Notes: generated by a model from the sequence alone, not told the origin. Positions 23,574 to 31,521 are shown, counted from the stretch's first letter. The stretch: DNA of 36,458 bases from Akkermansia sp. (GCA_024405455.1 JAKSOT010000012.1:1-36458), one strand, 5' to 3'. Translations and numbers: made by a program.

Positions 23574-23957
23574 TTAGCGGGAGCGGGAGAGGTCCGAGAT
23601 ATCGGAGTTCAGCTCCTTGGCCTTGCGGGCGTGGTCCGTCAGGATCTGGCCGTGCACCCACTGGTAGTCCTGGTTCTTGTACAGGTCGGGAGCGGCGGTC
23701 TCCACAAAGGCGTGCTCGGTGCGCTCGGCCTCGGCATCCTCCTGGATTTCCTTGAGCATCTTGCGCTTGGCGTCGAGCTGCTTCTGCACCACCTCGCTGG
23801 ACTCCTTGTTGGAGTAGACGTGGAAGTTGGTCTGGGACTGGGGGATGCAGCAGGTGGGGTTCTGCGCCACGTAGGGGGCGTGCGCCTTGTGGGAGGAGCA
23901 GGACGGCAGCACGAACGCCGCGGCAAGCAGAGAGGTGTAGAAAAGTGTTGCTTTCAT
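23574..23957 (-). CDS. Putative lipoprotein, unknown function
   Basis: 127 residues. MKATLFYTSLLAAAFVLPSC is a lipoprotein signal with Cys at about 20. The mature protein has a Cys pair (TCCIP, near 35-39), then a charged helical stretch (about 50-85) with Glu/Lys/Arg spacing that could form a coiled coil. It ends in a polar tail. I do not recognise a family. It has its own promoter and terminator. The start site lies inside a 12-bp palindrome CAACCTAGGTTG (23975-23986), which could be an operator. Confidence 0.72.
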   Translation of the reverse strand: MKATLFYTSLLAAAFVLPSCSSHKAHAPYVAQNPTCCIPQSQTNFHVYSNKESSEVVQKQLDAKRKMLKEIQEDAEAERTEHAFVETAAPDLYKNQDYQWVHGQILTDHARKAKELNSDISDLSRSR

Positions 23958-23991
23958 GGTAATAACTGTAGAACCAACCTAGGTTGCGTCC

Positions 23992-24020
23992 AACATAGCA
24001 GAACAGGCGCAGGGAGTCAA
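23992..24020 (-). promoter_or_regulatory. Promoter of the 127-residue lipoprotein gene
   Basis: TTGACT (24020-24015), 17 bp, TATGTT (23997-23992). The 12-bp palindrome at 23975-23986 covers the expected start site. Confidence 0.6.
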
Positions 24021-24071
24021 GCGGTTTTTTCACCTCCGCCGACAAAAAGCGCACGCGGGTGCGAAAAAACA

Positions 24072-24099
24072 TTGCAATCCCGCGCACGGATTGTACAAT
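24072..24099 (+). promoter_or_regulatory. Promoter of the small membrane protein-pdxA pair (leaderless layout)
   Basis: TTGCAA (24072-24077), 16 bp, TACAAT (24094-24099). The ATG at 24107 follows after 7 bases. Confidence 0.65.
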
Positions 24100-24106
24100 G
24101 CGTGGC

Positions 24107-24340
24107 ATGAAGACGTGCCTCGGCAGCCTGATACTGGTACCCGCCATCCTGATACTGGTGGGGACGGGCGCGTACCACGCCTCGCTGGATGCGGGCATCA
24201 AGTTCGAGGAGCGCGACACGAACGCCCAGTACATCAACACGGAGCGCTCCTACCGCCCCACACCCAAGCAGGAGCCCAACGCCCCGCAGAAACCCGCGGA
24301 CGCCGCCCCTGCCCCCGCCCAGCAGACACCAAAGCCATGA
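24107..24340 (+). CDS. Small membrane-anchored protein, unknown function
   Basis: 77 residues. A hydrophobic helix (about 7-24, SLILVPAILILVGTGAYH) is followed by a polar segment and a Pro/Ala/Gln-rich tail (about 52-77). I recognise no family. The start is set by the promoter 7 bp upstream; an in-frame extension to 24059 would precede the promoter. Its stop overlaps the pdxA start by 4 bp (ATGA), so the two are probably translated together. A signal anchor with the tail outside is likely. Confidence 0.65.
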   Translation: MKTCLGSLILVPAILILVGTGAYHASLDAGIKFEERDTNAQYINTERSYRPTPKQEPNAPQKPADAAPAPAQQTPKP

Positions 24341-25206
24341 GCCTGGAAAGCCCCGTCATCGGCTACACCCTGGGCGACCAGGCGGGAATCGGCCCGGAAA
24401 TCATCCGCAAGGCGCTGGCGCAGCTCCCGCCCGGCGCGGAATACCGCCTCGTCGGCGCTGAAATACCCGCCACCCCCGGCAAGCCGGACGAGCACACCGC
24501 ACGCGCCGCCCTGGAGCACCTGGAGCTGGCCGCAGAGGCCCTGCGCACCGGGAGCATCGATGCCGTGGTGACCGCGCCCGTCTGCAAGGAGGGGCTGCAC
24601 GCCGTGGGGTTCGAGTTCCCCGGGCAGACCGAATTCTTTGCCGCGCGCCTGGGCGTGGGCGACAACTTTGCCATGTGCCTGACCGGGCGCCACCTCACCG
24701 TGGCGCTGGGCACCATCCACGAGGCGCTGGCGCGCGTGCCGCAGCTGCTCTCCACGGCGGAGCTGGTGCGCATCGGCCGCCTGCTGGCGGATTTCCTGCA
24801 GCGCACGGGCAACGCCGCGCCGCGCATCGCCGTGGCCGCGCTCAACCCGCACGCCGGAGAGGGCGGCGCCTTCGGGCATGAGGAAATCGACACCATCTCG
24901 CCTGCCGTGGAAGAACTGCGGCGCGCCCTGCCCCACTGCACCGTCTGCGGTCCCTGCGTGCCGGATTGCGTGTACCGCGACGCCGTGGAGGGCGCGTACG
25001 ACGCCGTGCTCAGCCCCTACCACGACCAGGGGCTCATCCCGCTCAAGCTGGTGGATTTCGACAACGCGGTGAACGTCACCCTCGGCCTGCCCCGCTTGCG
25101 CGTGAGCCCGGACCACGGCACCGCGTTTAACATTGCCGGCAAAGGCATCGCCAACCCCTCCAGCACCATCCGCGCCTTTGAGCTCGCACGCAAGAGCGTG
25201 CGCTGA
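24337..25206 (+). CDS. pdxA: 4-hydroxythreonine-4-phosphate dehydrogenase (short form)
   Basis: NAD-dependent step in DXP-dependent pyridoxal phosphate synthesis. 289 residues, against about 330 in typical PdxA; roughly 40 residues are missing from the region after residue 40. GDQAGIGPEI (13-22), VVTAPVCKEG (77-86), NPHAGEGG (170-177) and SPYHDQGLIPLK (226-237) are diagnostic. The three metal-binding histidines appear kept (H128, H172, H229). The GHTEFF motif reads GQTEFF (Q97), so a substrate-binding His is replaced. It could therefore be a PdxA2-like relative, but the rest fits PdxA. The start overlaps the preceding gene by 4 bp. Confidence 0.88.
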   Translation: MSLESPVIGYTLGDQAGIGPEIIRKALAQLPPGAEYRLVGAEIPATPGKPDEHTARAALEHLELAAEALRTGSIDAVVTAPVCKEGLHAVGFEFPGQTEFFAARLGVGDNFAMCLTGRHLTVALGTIHEALARVPQLLSTAELVRIGRLLADFLQRTGNAAPRIAVAALNPHAGEGGAFGHEEIDTISPAVEELRRALPHCTVCGPCVPDCVYRDAVEGAYDAVLSPYHDQGLIPLKLVDFDNAVNVTLGLPRLRVSPDHGTAFNIAGKGIANPSSTIRAFELARKSVR

Positions 25207-25216
25207 AATTTCAAAA

Positions 25217-25246
25217 CCCGCCCGGCATCACACCGGGCGGGCTTTT
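25217..25246 (+). terminator. Terminator after pdxA
   Basis: A 9-bp stem CCCGCCCGG with its complement and a 7-base loop, then CTTTT. It lies 10 bp past the stop. Confidence 0.8.
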
Positions 25247-25267
25247 CCTAATCTTAATCCTAATCCG
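25247..25267. repeat. AT-rich hexamer repeat (CTAATC/TTAATC)
   Basis: CCTAATCTTAATCCTAATCC, the same sequence family as the arms at 26480-26624, directly after the pdxA terminator and before the convergent malY-like stop. Confidence 0.7.
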
Positions 25268-25270
25268 GAA

Positions 25271-26419
25271 TCACCCCAGCAATTCCTCCACGGCCTTCTT
25301 CATGGCCACGAGGCCCTGGCGAAGCTGGTCCTGGGAGGTTGCGAAGTTCATGCGCACATGAGTGGGGTCGCCGAAGTTGGCGCCGTCATCGAGGTAGACG
25401 CCGGCCTTCTCGCGGAAGAACTTGTGGGGGCTTTCCACACCGAGGGCGGTGCAATCCAGCCAGGCGAGGTAGGTGGCCTGGTTGGGCACCACCTTGATTT
25501 GGGGAATCTGGTTGGTGATGTAGTTGACCACGAAGTCGCGGTTGGCGCGCAGAGTTTCCAGCAGCTCGGCATGCCAGCCCCATCCCTGGCGGTAGGCGGC
25601 CTCCGCGGCGGCGTAGGCAAAGACGTTCAGCGTGGGCAGGCTGCAGCCCTGGGCAATCTCGATGCGCTGCTTGAGCTCGGGATTCGGCACGCACATGTAG
25701 GAGAAGCAGATGCCGGCAATGTTGAAGGTCTTGCTGGGTGCGCTGAGCATCACCAGGCGCTGCTGAATCTCCGGGGAGAGGGTGAGCGCGGAGGTGTGCT
25801 TCATGCCCGGCTCCAGCACCAGGTCGCAATGGATTTCATCGGAGCACAGCACCAGGTCGTGCTTGATGCAGAACTCGCCCACGCGCTGCAGGTCCTCCGG
25901 GCTCCAGCAGCGGCCGGACGGGTTGTGCGGGTTGCACAGCAGGAACAGCTTGGTGTCCGGCGTCACCGCCTTCTCCATGGCCTCCCAGTCGAAGTACGCG
26001 TAGCCGTCCTTCCAAACGTGCGGAACGTCGATGAGGCGTGCGCCTGCGGCCTCGTGGCACTGCAGCATGGGCGGGTACACCGGGGAGCAGGTCATGATGG
26101 CGCCGTGGCTCTCACCGCAGATGGCGCGCGCCACCAGCGTGAACGCGGGCACGCAGCCCGGCAACTCGTGCAGCCACTCCGGCTTGGCTTCCACTCCGTG
26201 GCGCGCCTTGAGATAGCTGATAATGGCCTCCTTCATGTGGTCCGTCAGGAAGGCGTAGCCGTAGAAATGGTGGTCCACTCGGGCCTTCAGGGCGTCGATG
26301 ACGCAAGGCGGGGACTCGATGTCCATGTCCGCGATTCCGAACGGCAGGGGTCCTTGGAGATCCCACTTCATGTTGCCGGTGTTCCGGCGTTCCTCGATGC
26401 GCGCAAAGGTAATAGGCAT
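25271..26419 (-). CDS. MalY/PatB-type PLP C-S lyase (cystathionine beta-lyase-like)
   Basis: 382-residue fold-type I aminotransferase family enzyme. It probably cleaves cystathionine or related C-S compounds to a thiol, pyruvate and ammonia. RRNTGNMKWDL then GIADMDIESPP (28-38) is the typical MalY/PatB N-terminus. CNPHNPSGR (162-170), LCSDEIHCDL (191-200, D194) and SAPSKTFNIAG (226-236, PLP lysine K230) follow, and a conserved arginine in HVRMNFA binds the substrate carboxylate. The ATG at 26419 is 6 bp from a near-consensus -10 box. It is monocistronic. Methionine biosynthesis or sulfur scavenging are both possible. Confidence 0.92.
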   Translation of the reverse strand: MPITFARIEERRNTGNMKWDLQGPLPFGIADMDIESPPCVIDALKARVDHHFYGYAFLTDHMKEAIISYLKARHGVEAKPEWLHELPGCVPAFTLVARAICGESHGAIMTCSPVYPPMLQCHEAAGARLIDVPHVWKDGYAYFDWEAMEKAVTPDTKLFLLCNPHNPSGRCWSPEDLQRVGEFCIKHDLVLCSDEIHCDLVLEPGMKHTSALTLSPEIQQRLVMLSAPSKTFNIAGICFSYMCVPNPELKQRIEIAQGCSLPTLNVFAYAAAEAAYRQGWGWHAELLETLRANRDFVVNYITNQIPQIKVVPNQATYLAWLDCTALGVESPHKFFREKAGVYLDDGANFGDPTHVRMNFATSQDQLRQGLVAMKKAVEELLG

Positions 26420-26425
26420 GACCCT

Positions 26426-26453
26426 ATCATACCGCGCCTAACAGGAATGTCAA
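26426..26453 (-). promoter_or_regulatory. Promoter of the MalY-like gene (leaderless layout)
   Basis: TTGACA (26453-26448), 16 bp, TATGAT (26431-26426). The ATG follows after 6 bases, so the mRNA should start at the start codon. An AT-rich repeat arm lies 26 bp upstream. Confidence 0.7.
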
Positions 26454-26479
26454 GGGGGAATGCCGACCCCGCCGACGGC

Positions 26480-26624
26480 AATTAGGATTAGGATTAAGAT
26501 TAGGAAAATTCAGGCGGCGAGCGAATGCCACGCATGCGCGTGCGCGGTGGCAACCGCAGCGGGACATGGATGCATGCGCGCGCCCCATCGCCTCCTAATC
26601 TTAATCCTAATCCAAATCCTAATT
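26480..26624. repeat. Inverted repeat of AT-rich hexamers around a GC-rich loop
   Basis: The left arm (26480-26505) reads ATTAGG, ATTAGG, ATTAAG, ATTAGG. The right arm (26593-26624) is the inverse with small changes. The 87-bp loop is GC-rich, with its own hairpin TGCCAC...GTGGCA (about 26526-26552) and alternating GC stretches. The element fills the gap between two divergent promoters. Apart from this, 26420-26685 contains no gene. Confidence 0.8.
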
Positions 26625-26632
26625 TCCTTTTC

Positions 26633-26661
26633 TTGCCACGCGCGGGCGGGTGTGGTAGAAT
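26633..26661 (+). promoter_or_regulatory. Promoter of the rpiB-glyA fusion
   Basis: TTGCCA (26633-26638), 17 bp ending in TGTGG, TAGAAT (26656-26661). The AT-rich right arm ends 8 bp upstream of the -35 box, where an UP element would be. Confidence 0.65.
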
Positions 26662-26685
26662 GCCGTGGGTAACACCTTTTCCACC

Positions 26686-28362
26686 ATGAATACGCAAATG
26701 AGCATTGCCATCGGTTCAGACCACAAGGGCGTGGAGCTGAAGGAAGTTGTCGTGAAGACCCTGCGCGGCTGGGGGTATGATGTGACGGACGTGGGGCCGA
26801 GCAGCACGGAGTCATGCAACTATGCGGAATACGCGAACGCGGTGTGCAAGCGCATTGCGGACGGCCGTGCGGAACGCGGCATCCTGATCTGCTACACGGG
26901 GCTTGGCATGACGATAGCGGCGAACCGCTGGAAGGGAGTTCGCGCCACGCTGTGCGCCAAGCCGGAGGTGGTCAAGCTCTCCCGCCAGCACAACAACTCC
27001 AACGTGCTGTGCATGGGTGCGTCCGTGGTGGCCGCGGAGGCGGTGCCGGACATCCTGAAGGTGTGGCTGGAGACGGAGTTCGAGGGCGGGCGCCATGTGG
27101 ACCGCCTGGCGGCGGGCTCCGGCTCGCGCCTGAGCGTGAGCGACCCGCAGCTGGCCGCCATCATCGAGGAGGAGCACCAGCGCCAGTTGAACAACATCGA
27201 GCTGATCGCCTCCGAGAACTTCACATCCCCCGCGGTGATGGAGGCGCAGGGCAGCTGCCTGACCAACAAGTACGCGGAGGGCTACCCCGGCAAGCGCTGG
27301 TACGGCGGTTGCGAGGTGGTGGACAAGGCGGAGCAGCTGGCCATCGACCGCGCCAAGGCGCTCTTCGGCTGCGAGCACGCCAACGTGCAGGCCCACTCCG
27401 GCTCCCAGGCCAACATGTCCGTCTACTTCGCCTGCATCGAGCCCGGCGACACCATCCTGACGATGGACCTGGCATGCGGCGGCCACCTTTCCCACGGCTT
27501 CTTCGCCAACTTCTCCGGCAAGCTCTACAAGGTGGTGCACTACGGCGTGGACCCGGAGACGGAATGCATCGACTACGACGCGCTGGAGGCCACCGCCAAG
27601 GAGGTGAAGCCCAAGCTCATCCTCGCCGGTGCCTCCGCCTACTCCCGCATCATCGATTTCGCGCGCATCCGCAAGATTTGCGACGAGGTGGGCGCCATCA
27701 TGTTCGTGGACATGGCGCACATCGCGGGCCTGGTGGCGGGCGGCGAGCACCCCTCCCCCGTGCCCTACGCGGACTTCGTCTCCACCACCACGCACAAGAG
27801 CCTGCGCGGGCCGCGCGGCGGCATTGTCATGTGCAAGGAGAAGTGGGCCAAGAAGCTCAACAGCGCCAACTTCCCCGGCCTGCAGGGCGGCCCGCTCATG
27901 CACGTCATCGCCGCCAAGGCCGCCTGCCTGGGCGAGGCCCTGAAACCCGAGTTCAAGCAGTACGCGCACCAGATTGTGCTCAACTCCAAGGCCATGGCCG
28001 CCAAGATGGCGGAGATGGGCTACCGCATCGTCACCGGCGGCACGGACAACCACTGCTTCCTGGTGGACGTGAGCGTGAAGGGCATCAACGGCGCGGACGC
28101 CCAGGTGGCGCTGGACAAGGTGGGCATCACTGTCAACAAGAACGCCATCCCGTTCGACAAGGGCACCACCAACAAGCCCAGCGGCATCCGCATCGGCACC
28201 CCCGCCGTCACCACCCGCGGCATGAAGGAGGACGATGTGCGCGCCGTGGCGGAATACATCGGCCGCTGCCTGGATATCCTGGCCTCCGGCGGCGACGAGG
28301 CAGCCTACGCCGCCCTCCGCACCGAAGTCTCCGCCTTCAACAAGCAGTTCCCCACCCCGTAA
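26686..28362 (+). CDS. Fusion of ribose-5-phosphate isomerase B and serine hydroxymethyltransferase
   Basis: 558 residues in one uninterrupted frame. Residues 5-140 are RpiB: AIGSDHKG (D11, H12), [15 protein letters not shown] (C69 as catalytic base; the usual CGTG reads CYTG) and [12 protein letters not shown] (H102). Residues 150-558 are complete Gly[42 protein letters not shown] and [14 protein letters not shown] (PLP lysine K371). It would interconvert ribulose and ribose 5-phosphates and make glycine plus methylene-THF from serine. ATG 26686 or 26698 (MSIAIG) may be the start; GTG 26665 lies at or before the predicted transcription start. A fucosidase gene follows after 25 bp. Confidence 0.95.
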   Translation: MNTQMSIAIGSDHKGVELKEVVVKTLRGWGYDVTDVGPSSTESCNYAEYANAVCKRIADGRAERGILICYTGLGMTIAANRWKGVRATLCAKPEVVKLSRQHNNSNVLCMGASVVAAEAVPDILKVWLETEFEGGRHVDRLAAGSGSRLSVSDPQLAAIIEEEHQRQLNNIELIASENFTSPAVMEAQGSCLTNKYAEGYPGKRWYGGCEVVDKAEQLAIDRAKALFGCEHANVQAHSGSQANMSVYFACIEPGDTILTMDLACGGHLSHGFFANFSGKLYKVVHYGVDPETECIDYDALEATAKEVKPKLILAGASAYSRIIDFARIRKICDEVGAIMFVDMAHIAGLVAGGEHPSPVPYADFVSTTTHKSLRGPRGGIVMCKEKWAKKLNSANFPGLQGGPLMHVIAAKAACLGEALKPEFKQYAHQIVLNSKAMAAKMAEMGYRIVTGGTDNHCFLVDVSVKGINGADAQVALDKVGITVNKNAIPFDKGTTNKPSGIRIGTPAVTTRGMKEDDVRAVAEYIGRCLDILASGGDEAAYAALRTEVSAFNKQFPTP

Positions 28363-28387
28363 GCCAACATTCAACCAAAACAAGAAT

Positions 28388-29815
28388 ATGAGAACATCAG
28401 CTTCCATCATCGCGTGCGCCTTCGCGCTCTCGTCCATCACACTGGCGGACGAGGCCGAGCCGCAGGCCCCGCAGCAGCCCACCATCGGCCAGCTCCAGGC
28501 CGCGCAAGGCGACCCCGTGGACCCCGTGGAGCACGACAAGAAGATGCAGTGGTGGCGCGACGCCCACTTCGGCATGTTCATCCACTACGGCCTGTACTCC
28601 GGCCTGGAATGCACCTGGCAGGGGCAGGACGGCCGCGGCGAGTGGACACAGAGGAACATCGACCTCGACACGGACACGTACGCCCAAGCGGCGCTGCCGC
28701 TGTTCCGCCCGGCCCCCGGCTGCGCGGAGGAATGGGTGAAGCTGGCGCAGGAGGCCGGCTGCAAGTACATGGTGCTCACCAGCAAGCACCATGAGGGCTT
28801 CTGCCTGTTCGACGCCAAGAACAGCGACTACACGGCGGGCAAGCTGCTGGGGCGCGATATCGTGAAGGAGTTCACGGACGCCTGCCACGCCGCCGGCATG
28901 CGCGTGGGCTACTACCACAGCGTCATCGACTGGCACCACCCCGCCTACGACAACACCATCCGCCCCGCCCACGCGTACCCCTCCAACCAGGCCAAGATGC
29001 TCAAGGAAAAGGGCATCCCGCGCGACCAGAAGGCCTACATCAAGTACCTGCACGAGCAGGCCGAGCAGCTGGTCACCGCCTACGGCAAGGTGGACATCCT
29101 GTGGTGGGATTTCTCCACCGACACAATGTCCGGCGACCGCGCGTGGGAGGCCACCAAGCTCATGGCCATGTGCCGCGAGAAGCAGCCCGGCATCATCATG
29201 AACAACCGCCTCTGGGACTACCAGGGCTGCCCCACCCTCACCAGCAAGGCCGACTTCACCACGCCGGAACAGTTCGTTCCCGCGCGCGACAAGATTCCCG
29301 CCTACGACTGGGAGTCCTGCATGACGGTGGGCAACCACTGGGGCTACAGCGTGTTCGAGCAGTACAAGAGCCCGGTGGTGGTCATCAACGCGCTTGAATC
29401 CTGCGTGGCGCGCGGCGGCAACCTCCTGCTCAACATCGGCCCCAAGCCGGACGGCTCCGTGCCGGAGCAGGTGCGCCACGTATTCCAGCGCATCGGCGCC
29501 TGGATGAAGGTCAACAGCGAGGCCATCTACGGGAGCCGCGCCGTGCTTGACCCCGCCCTGCCGGAATCCCTTCGCATCGTCAAGATCCCCAACGGCAACA
29601 AGTACATCTTCCTGCCCGTCCACAAGGAACTGGTGGACTACACGCTCGAAATCCCCCAGTCACTCGGCCAAAAGCCCGCCATCCTCGGCCAGCCGGATTT
29701 GCCCGTGGATTGCAGGGAGGAGAACGGCAAGATGCTCATCACCATCCCCGCCACCGCCTGGGTCCAAGCAGTGGAAGGCTTGCCTGTGCTGCGGCTGCTG
29801 CCCAGAAAGGATTGA
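28388..29815 (+). CDS. Secreted GH29 alpha-L-fucosidase
   Basis: 475 residues. It removes terminal alpha-fucose from glycans. A signal peptide spans about 1-20. HFGMFIHYGLYSGLE (60-74), VLTSKHHEGFCLFD (129-142) and DILWWDF (236-242, with D241 as likely nucleophile) are GH29 landmarks. So are the NNRLWDY segment and the GGNLLLNIGPKPDGSVPEQ segment that closes the catalytic domain. A short C-terminal beta region follows, with no added carbohydrate-binding module. It lies 25 bp after the RpiB-GlyA stop, so cotranscription is likely. A terminator follows. Confidence 0.93.
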   Translation: MRTSASIIACAFALSSITLADEAEPQAPQQPTIGQLQAAQGDPVDPVEHDKKMQWWRDAHFGMFIHYGLYSGLECTWQGQDGRGEWTQRNIDLDTDTYAQAALPLFRPAPGCAEEWVKLAQEAGCKYMVLTSKHHEGFCLFDAKNSDYTAGKLLGRDIVKEFTDACHAAGMRVGYYHSVIDWHHPAYDNTIRPAHAYPSNQAKMLKEKGIPRDQKAYIKYLHEQAEQLVTAYGKVDILWWDFSTDTMSGDRAWEATKLMAMCREKQPGIIMNNRLWDYQGCPTLTSKADFTTPEQFVPARDKIPAYDWESCMTVGNHWGYSVFEQYKSPVVVINALESCVARGGNLLLNIGPKPDGSVPEQVRHVFQRIGAWMKVNSEAIYGSRAVLDPALPESLRIVKIPNGNKYIFLPVHKELVDYTLEIPQSLGQKPAILGQPDLPVDCREENGKMLITIPATAWVQAVEGLPVLRLLPRKD

Positions 29816-29821
29816 ACCGGG

Positions 29822-29846
29822 TTAATTAGGATTAAGATTAGGAATT
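29822..29846. repeat. AT-rich hexamer repeat (ATTAGG/ATTAAG)
   Basis: A copy of the hexamer series between the fucosidase stop and its terminator hairpin. Confidence 0.7.
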
Positions 29847-29850
29847 TTCA

Positions 29851-29883
29851 AGCCCGTCCGGCGTTGTGCCGGGCGGGCTTTTT
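29851..29883 (+). terminator. Terminator after the fucosidase gene
   Basis: A 12-bp stem with one G-T pair and a 5-base loop (29851-29879), then TTTT. Confidence 0.8.
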
Positions 29884-29958
29884 CACACCTTACGCTGTCT
29901 GGCGCGCCAGTTTTGAGCCGCATGGCGGTGTGGATTCACGCCAACACATGCCCACCAA

Positions 29959-30019
29959 CCGCGCCGCATGGCGCGGCTTACTTTTCAAATTGTCAATCGT
30001 CAATTGTCAATTGTAAATT
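29959..30019. repeat. GC hairpin followed by CAATTGT-type heptamer repeats
   Basis: A 7-bp stem CCGCGCC/GGCGCGG (29959-29976), then an AT-rich run of imperfect heptamers CAATTGT/CAATCGT/CAATTGT up to about 30019. It lies between convergent genes. The rest of 29884-30025 shows no gene. Confidence 0.65.
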
Positions 30020-30025
30020 CCCCGG

Positions 30026-31393
30026 TTATCCCAAGCGGATGGCCTTGCCGGGTTCTGGGATGATGACCTCTGCGTTGGGGAGTGCGGCTTGGATGTGTTG
30101 CTGCATCCAGGAGAGGGCGGGCGGGTCGCCGTGGACGAGGATGACCTTCTTGGGGGTGAGGCTGGCGGCGAACTCCACCAGGGCGTCGCGTGTGGCGTGG
30201 CCGGAGAAGTCGAAGCTCTCCACGCGGCAGTTGAGGGGGTACGCCTGGCCACCCTTGGCGCGCAGCTTCAGCGGCTCGCCGTGCGGCGCGGCCTTAATCT
30301 TTCCGGCGGGGGAGTCGGGGTCGCTGTATCCGACGAAGAGGATGCCGTCGTTGGGGTGTGGCATGACCTGTTCCGCGAGGAGGTGGGAGACGGTGTGCTC
30401 GCTCATCATGCCGCTGGAGACGAGGTAGATGTTGCCGGGGGAGGCGACGAGCGGGGCGATGCCCTGCTTGGGCAGGCCGTGTGTTTCCACGTGCTCGCGC
30501 GTGCGGTACCCGGGGAGGTTGCGCGGGGTGGAGTCCGCCAGCTTGTCGTACAGCTCGGTGACCTTGGAGCTGAGGCCGCCGAAGTACACGGGCACATCCG
30601 GAATCATGCCGGCTATCTTGAAGCGGTTGATTTCGTAAAGCAGCTCCTGGCTCTTGCCGAGGGCGAACACGGGGATGAGCACGGCGCCGTCGTTGGCCAG
30701 CACCTCGCGGATGGCGGCGGCAAAGCGCTCCAGCTCGCGGGCCCGCGTGTAGTCGGCTGCGCGCTGGGTGGCGCCGTGGGTGCATTCCGTGATGAGGATG
30801 TCCACGTGCTCGCGGGGGAAATCGGCGGGCGGGATGAGGGTCTGCGGCTCGAACTGCACATCGCCGGTGTAGAAGACGGTACGCCCGGTGGCGCCCTCCA
30901 TCAGCACGCCGCAGGAGCCCAGGATGTGGCCGGCATCGTACAGCGTGGCGAGCATCTCGTTGCGGCGCCCCACGCGGAAGGTCTCTCCGTACGGGCGGGG
31001 CATCCAGCTGCGCGCGGCGTGGTCCACCTCCGGGTGGGTGAAGAACGGATATTCCACAATGCCCAGCTCCTGGCGCTGGGAGGTCATGACGTTCACGGAG
31101 TTGTGCAGCATGGCCTCGCCAATCTCCGCGGTACCCATGGTCATCACCACCTCCGCCGCGGGGTACTCGTCCTGCAGGCAGGGCAGCGTGCCGATGTGGT
31201 CCAGGTGCGCGTGGGTGACGAAAATCACGTCCGGGTCCGCGGCGCCGATGAGGCCGTAGTCGGGCTTACTGTCGTGCCCCTCCTTCTTGGGGTGCATGCC
31301 GCAATCCAGCACCACGCGCACGCCGTCGAGATCCAGCAGGTAGCTGTTGGAACCGATTTCCGAGGCGCGCGAGAGGTTGGTGAAGGATATCAT
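30026..31393 (-). CDS. Metallo-beta-lactamase/beta-CASP hydrolase, probable RNase
   Basis: 455 residues. MBL motifs: THAHLDHIG (the HxHxDH zinc site), DAGHILGSCG and FYTGDVQFE. The beta-CASP cap includes VLIPVFALGKSQELLYEI and SSGMMSEHTVSHLL. It closes with SFDFSGHATRDALVEF, KKVILVHGDPPAL and a C-terminal segment. This matches the CPSF73/YSH1-like group that cleaves RNA, as distinct from RNase J. The ATG at 31393 is chosen because an upstream in-frame ATG (31411) overlaps the -10 box. A heptamer repeat lies just past its stop. Confidence 0.9.
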   Translation of the reverse strand: MISFTNLSRASEIGSNSYLLDLDGVRVVLDCGMHPKKEGHDSKPDYGLIGAADPDVIFVTHAHLDHIGTLPCLQDEYPAAEVVMTMGTAEIGEAMLHNSVNVMTSQRQELGIVEYPFFTHPEVDHAARSWMPRPYGETFRVGRRNEMLATLYDAGHILGSCGVLMEGATGRTVFYTGDVQFEPQTLIPPADFPREHVDILITECTHGATQRAADYTRARELERFAAAIREVLANDGAVLIPVFALGKSQELLYEINRFKIAGMIPDVPVYFGGLSSKVTELYDKLADSTPRNLPGYRTREHVETHGLPKQGIAPLVASPGNIYLVSSGMMSEHTVSHLLAEQVMPHPNDGILFVGYSDPDSPAGKIKAAPHGEPLKLRAKGGQAYPLNCRVESFDFSGHATRDALVEFAASLTPKKVILVHGDPPALSWMQQHIQAALPNAEVIIPEPGKAIRLG

Positions 31394-31409
31394 GGTTGCG
31401 GGGCGCGCC

Positions 31410-31438
31410 ATTGTGCCGCAACTTCCCCGGATTGTCAA
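31410..31438 (-). promoter_or_regulatory. Promoter of the beta-CASP gene
   Basis: Consensus TTGACA (31438-31433), 17 bp, CACAAT (31415-31410); 16 bases to the ATG at 31393. Confidence 0.55.
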
Positions 31439-31481
31439 TGAATTTGCATGGGGATTGGAAAAATGGCGCGGCGGTTTGTCA

Positions 31482-31510
31482 TTGCCATGCGCGCGCGGGT
31501 GTGGTATCAT
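31482..31510 (+). promoter_or_regulatory. Promoter of the dapA-dapB-folK-panB operon
   Basis: TTGCCA (31482-31487), 17 bp ending in TGTGG, TATCAT (31505-31510); 11 bases to the ATG. Very like the rpiB-glyA promoter. Confidence 0.7.
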
Positions 31511-31521
31511 TCCGGCAGTTT

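Noticed and set aside
26480..26624. CRISPR array from the ATTAGG repeats
   Set aside because: The units are 6 bp and tandem, with no unique spacers and no cas genes nearby.
26665..26685. GTG start for rpiB-glyA
   Set aside because: It sits 3 bases after the -10 box, at or before the expected transcription start, and family homology begins at the later ATGs.
26812..28581. A 589-codon open frame on the minus strand
   Set aside because: It is antisense to rpiB-glyA and the fucosidase start, and shows only Gly/Val/His-rich filler with no family motif.
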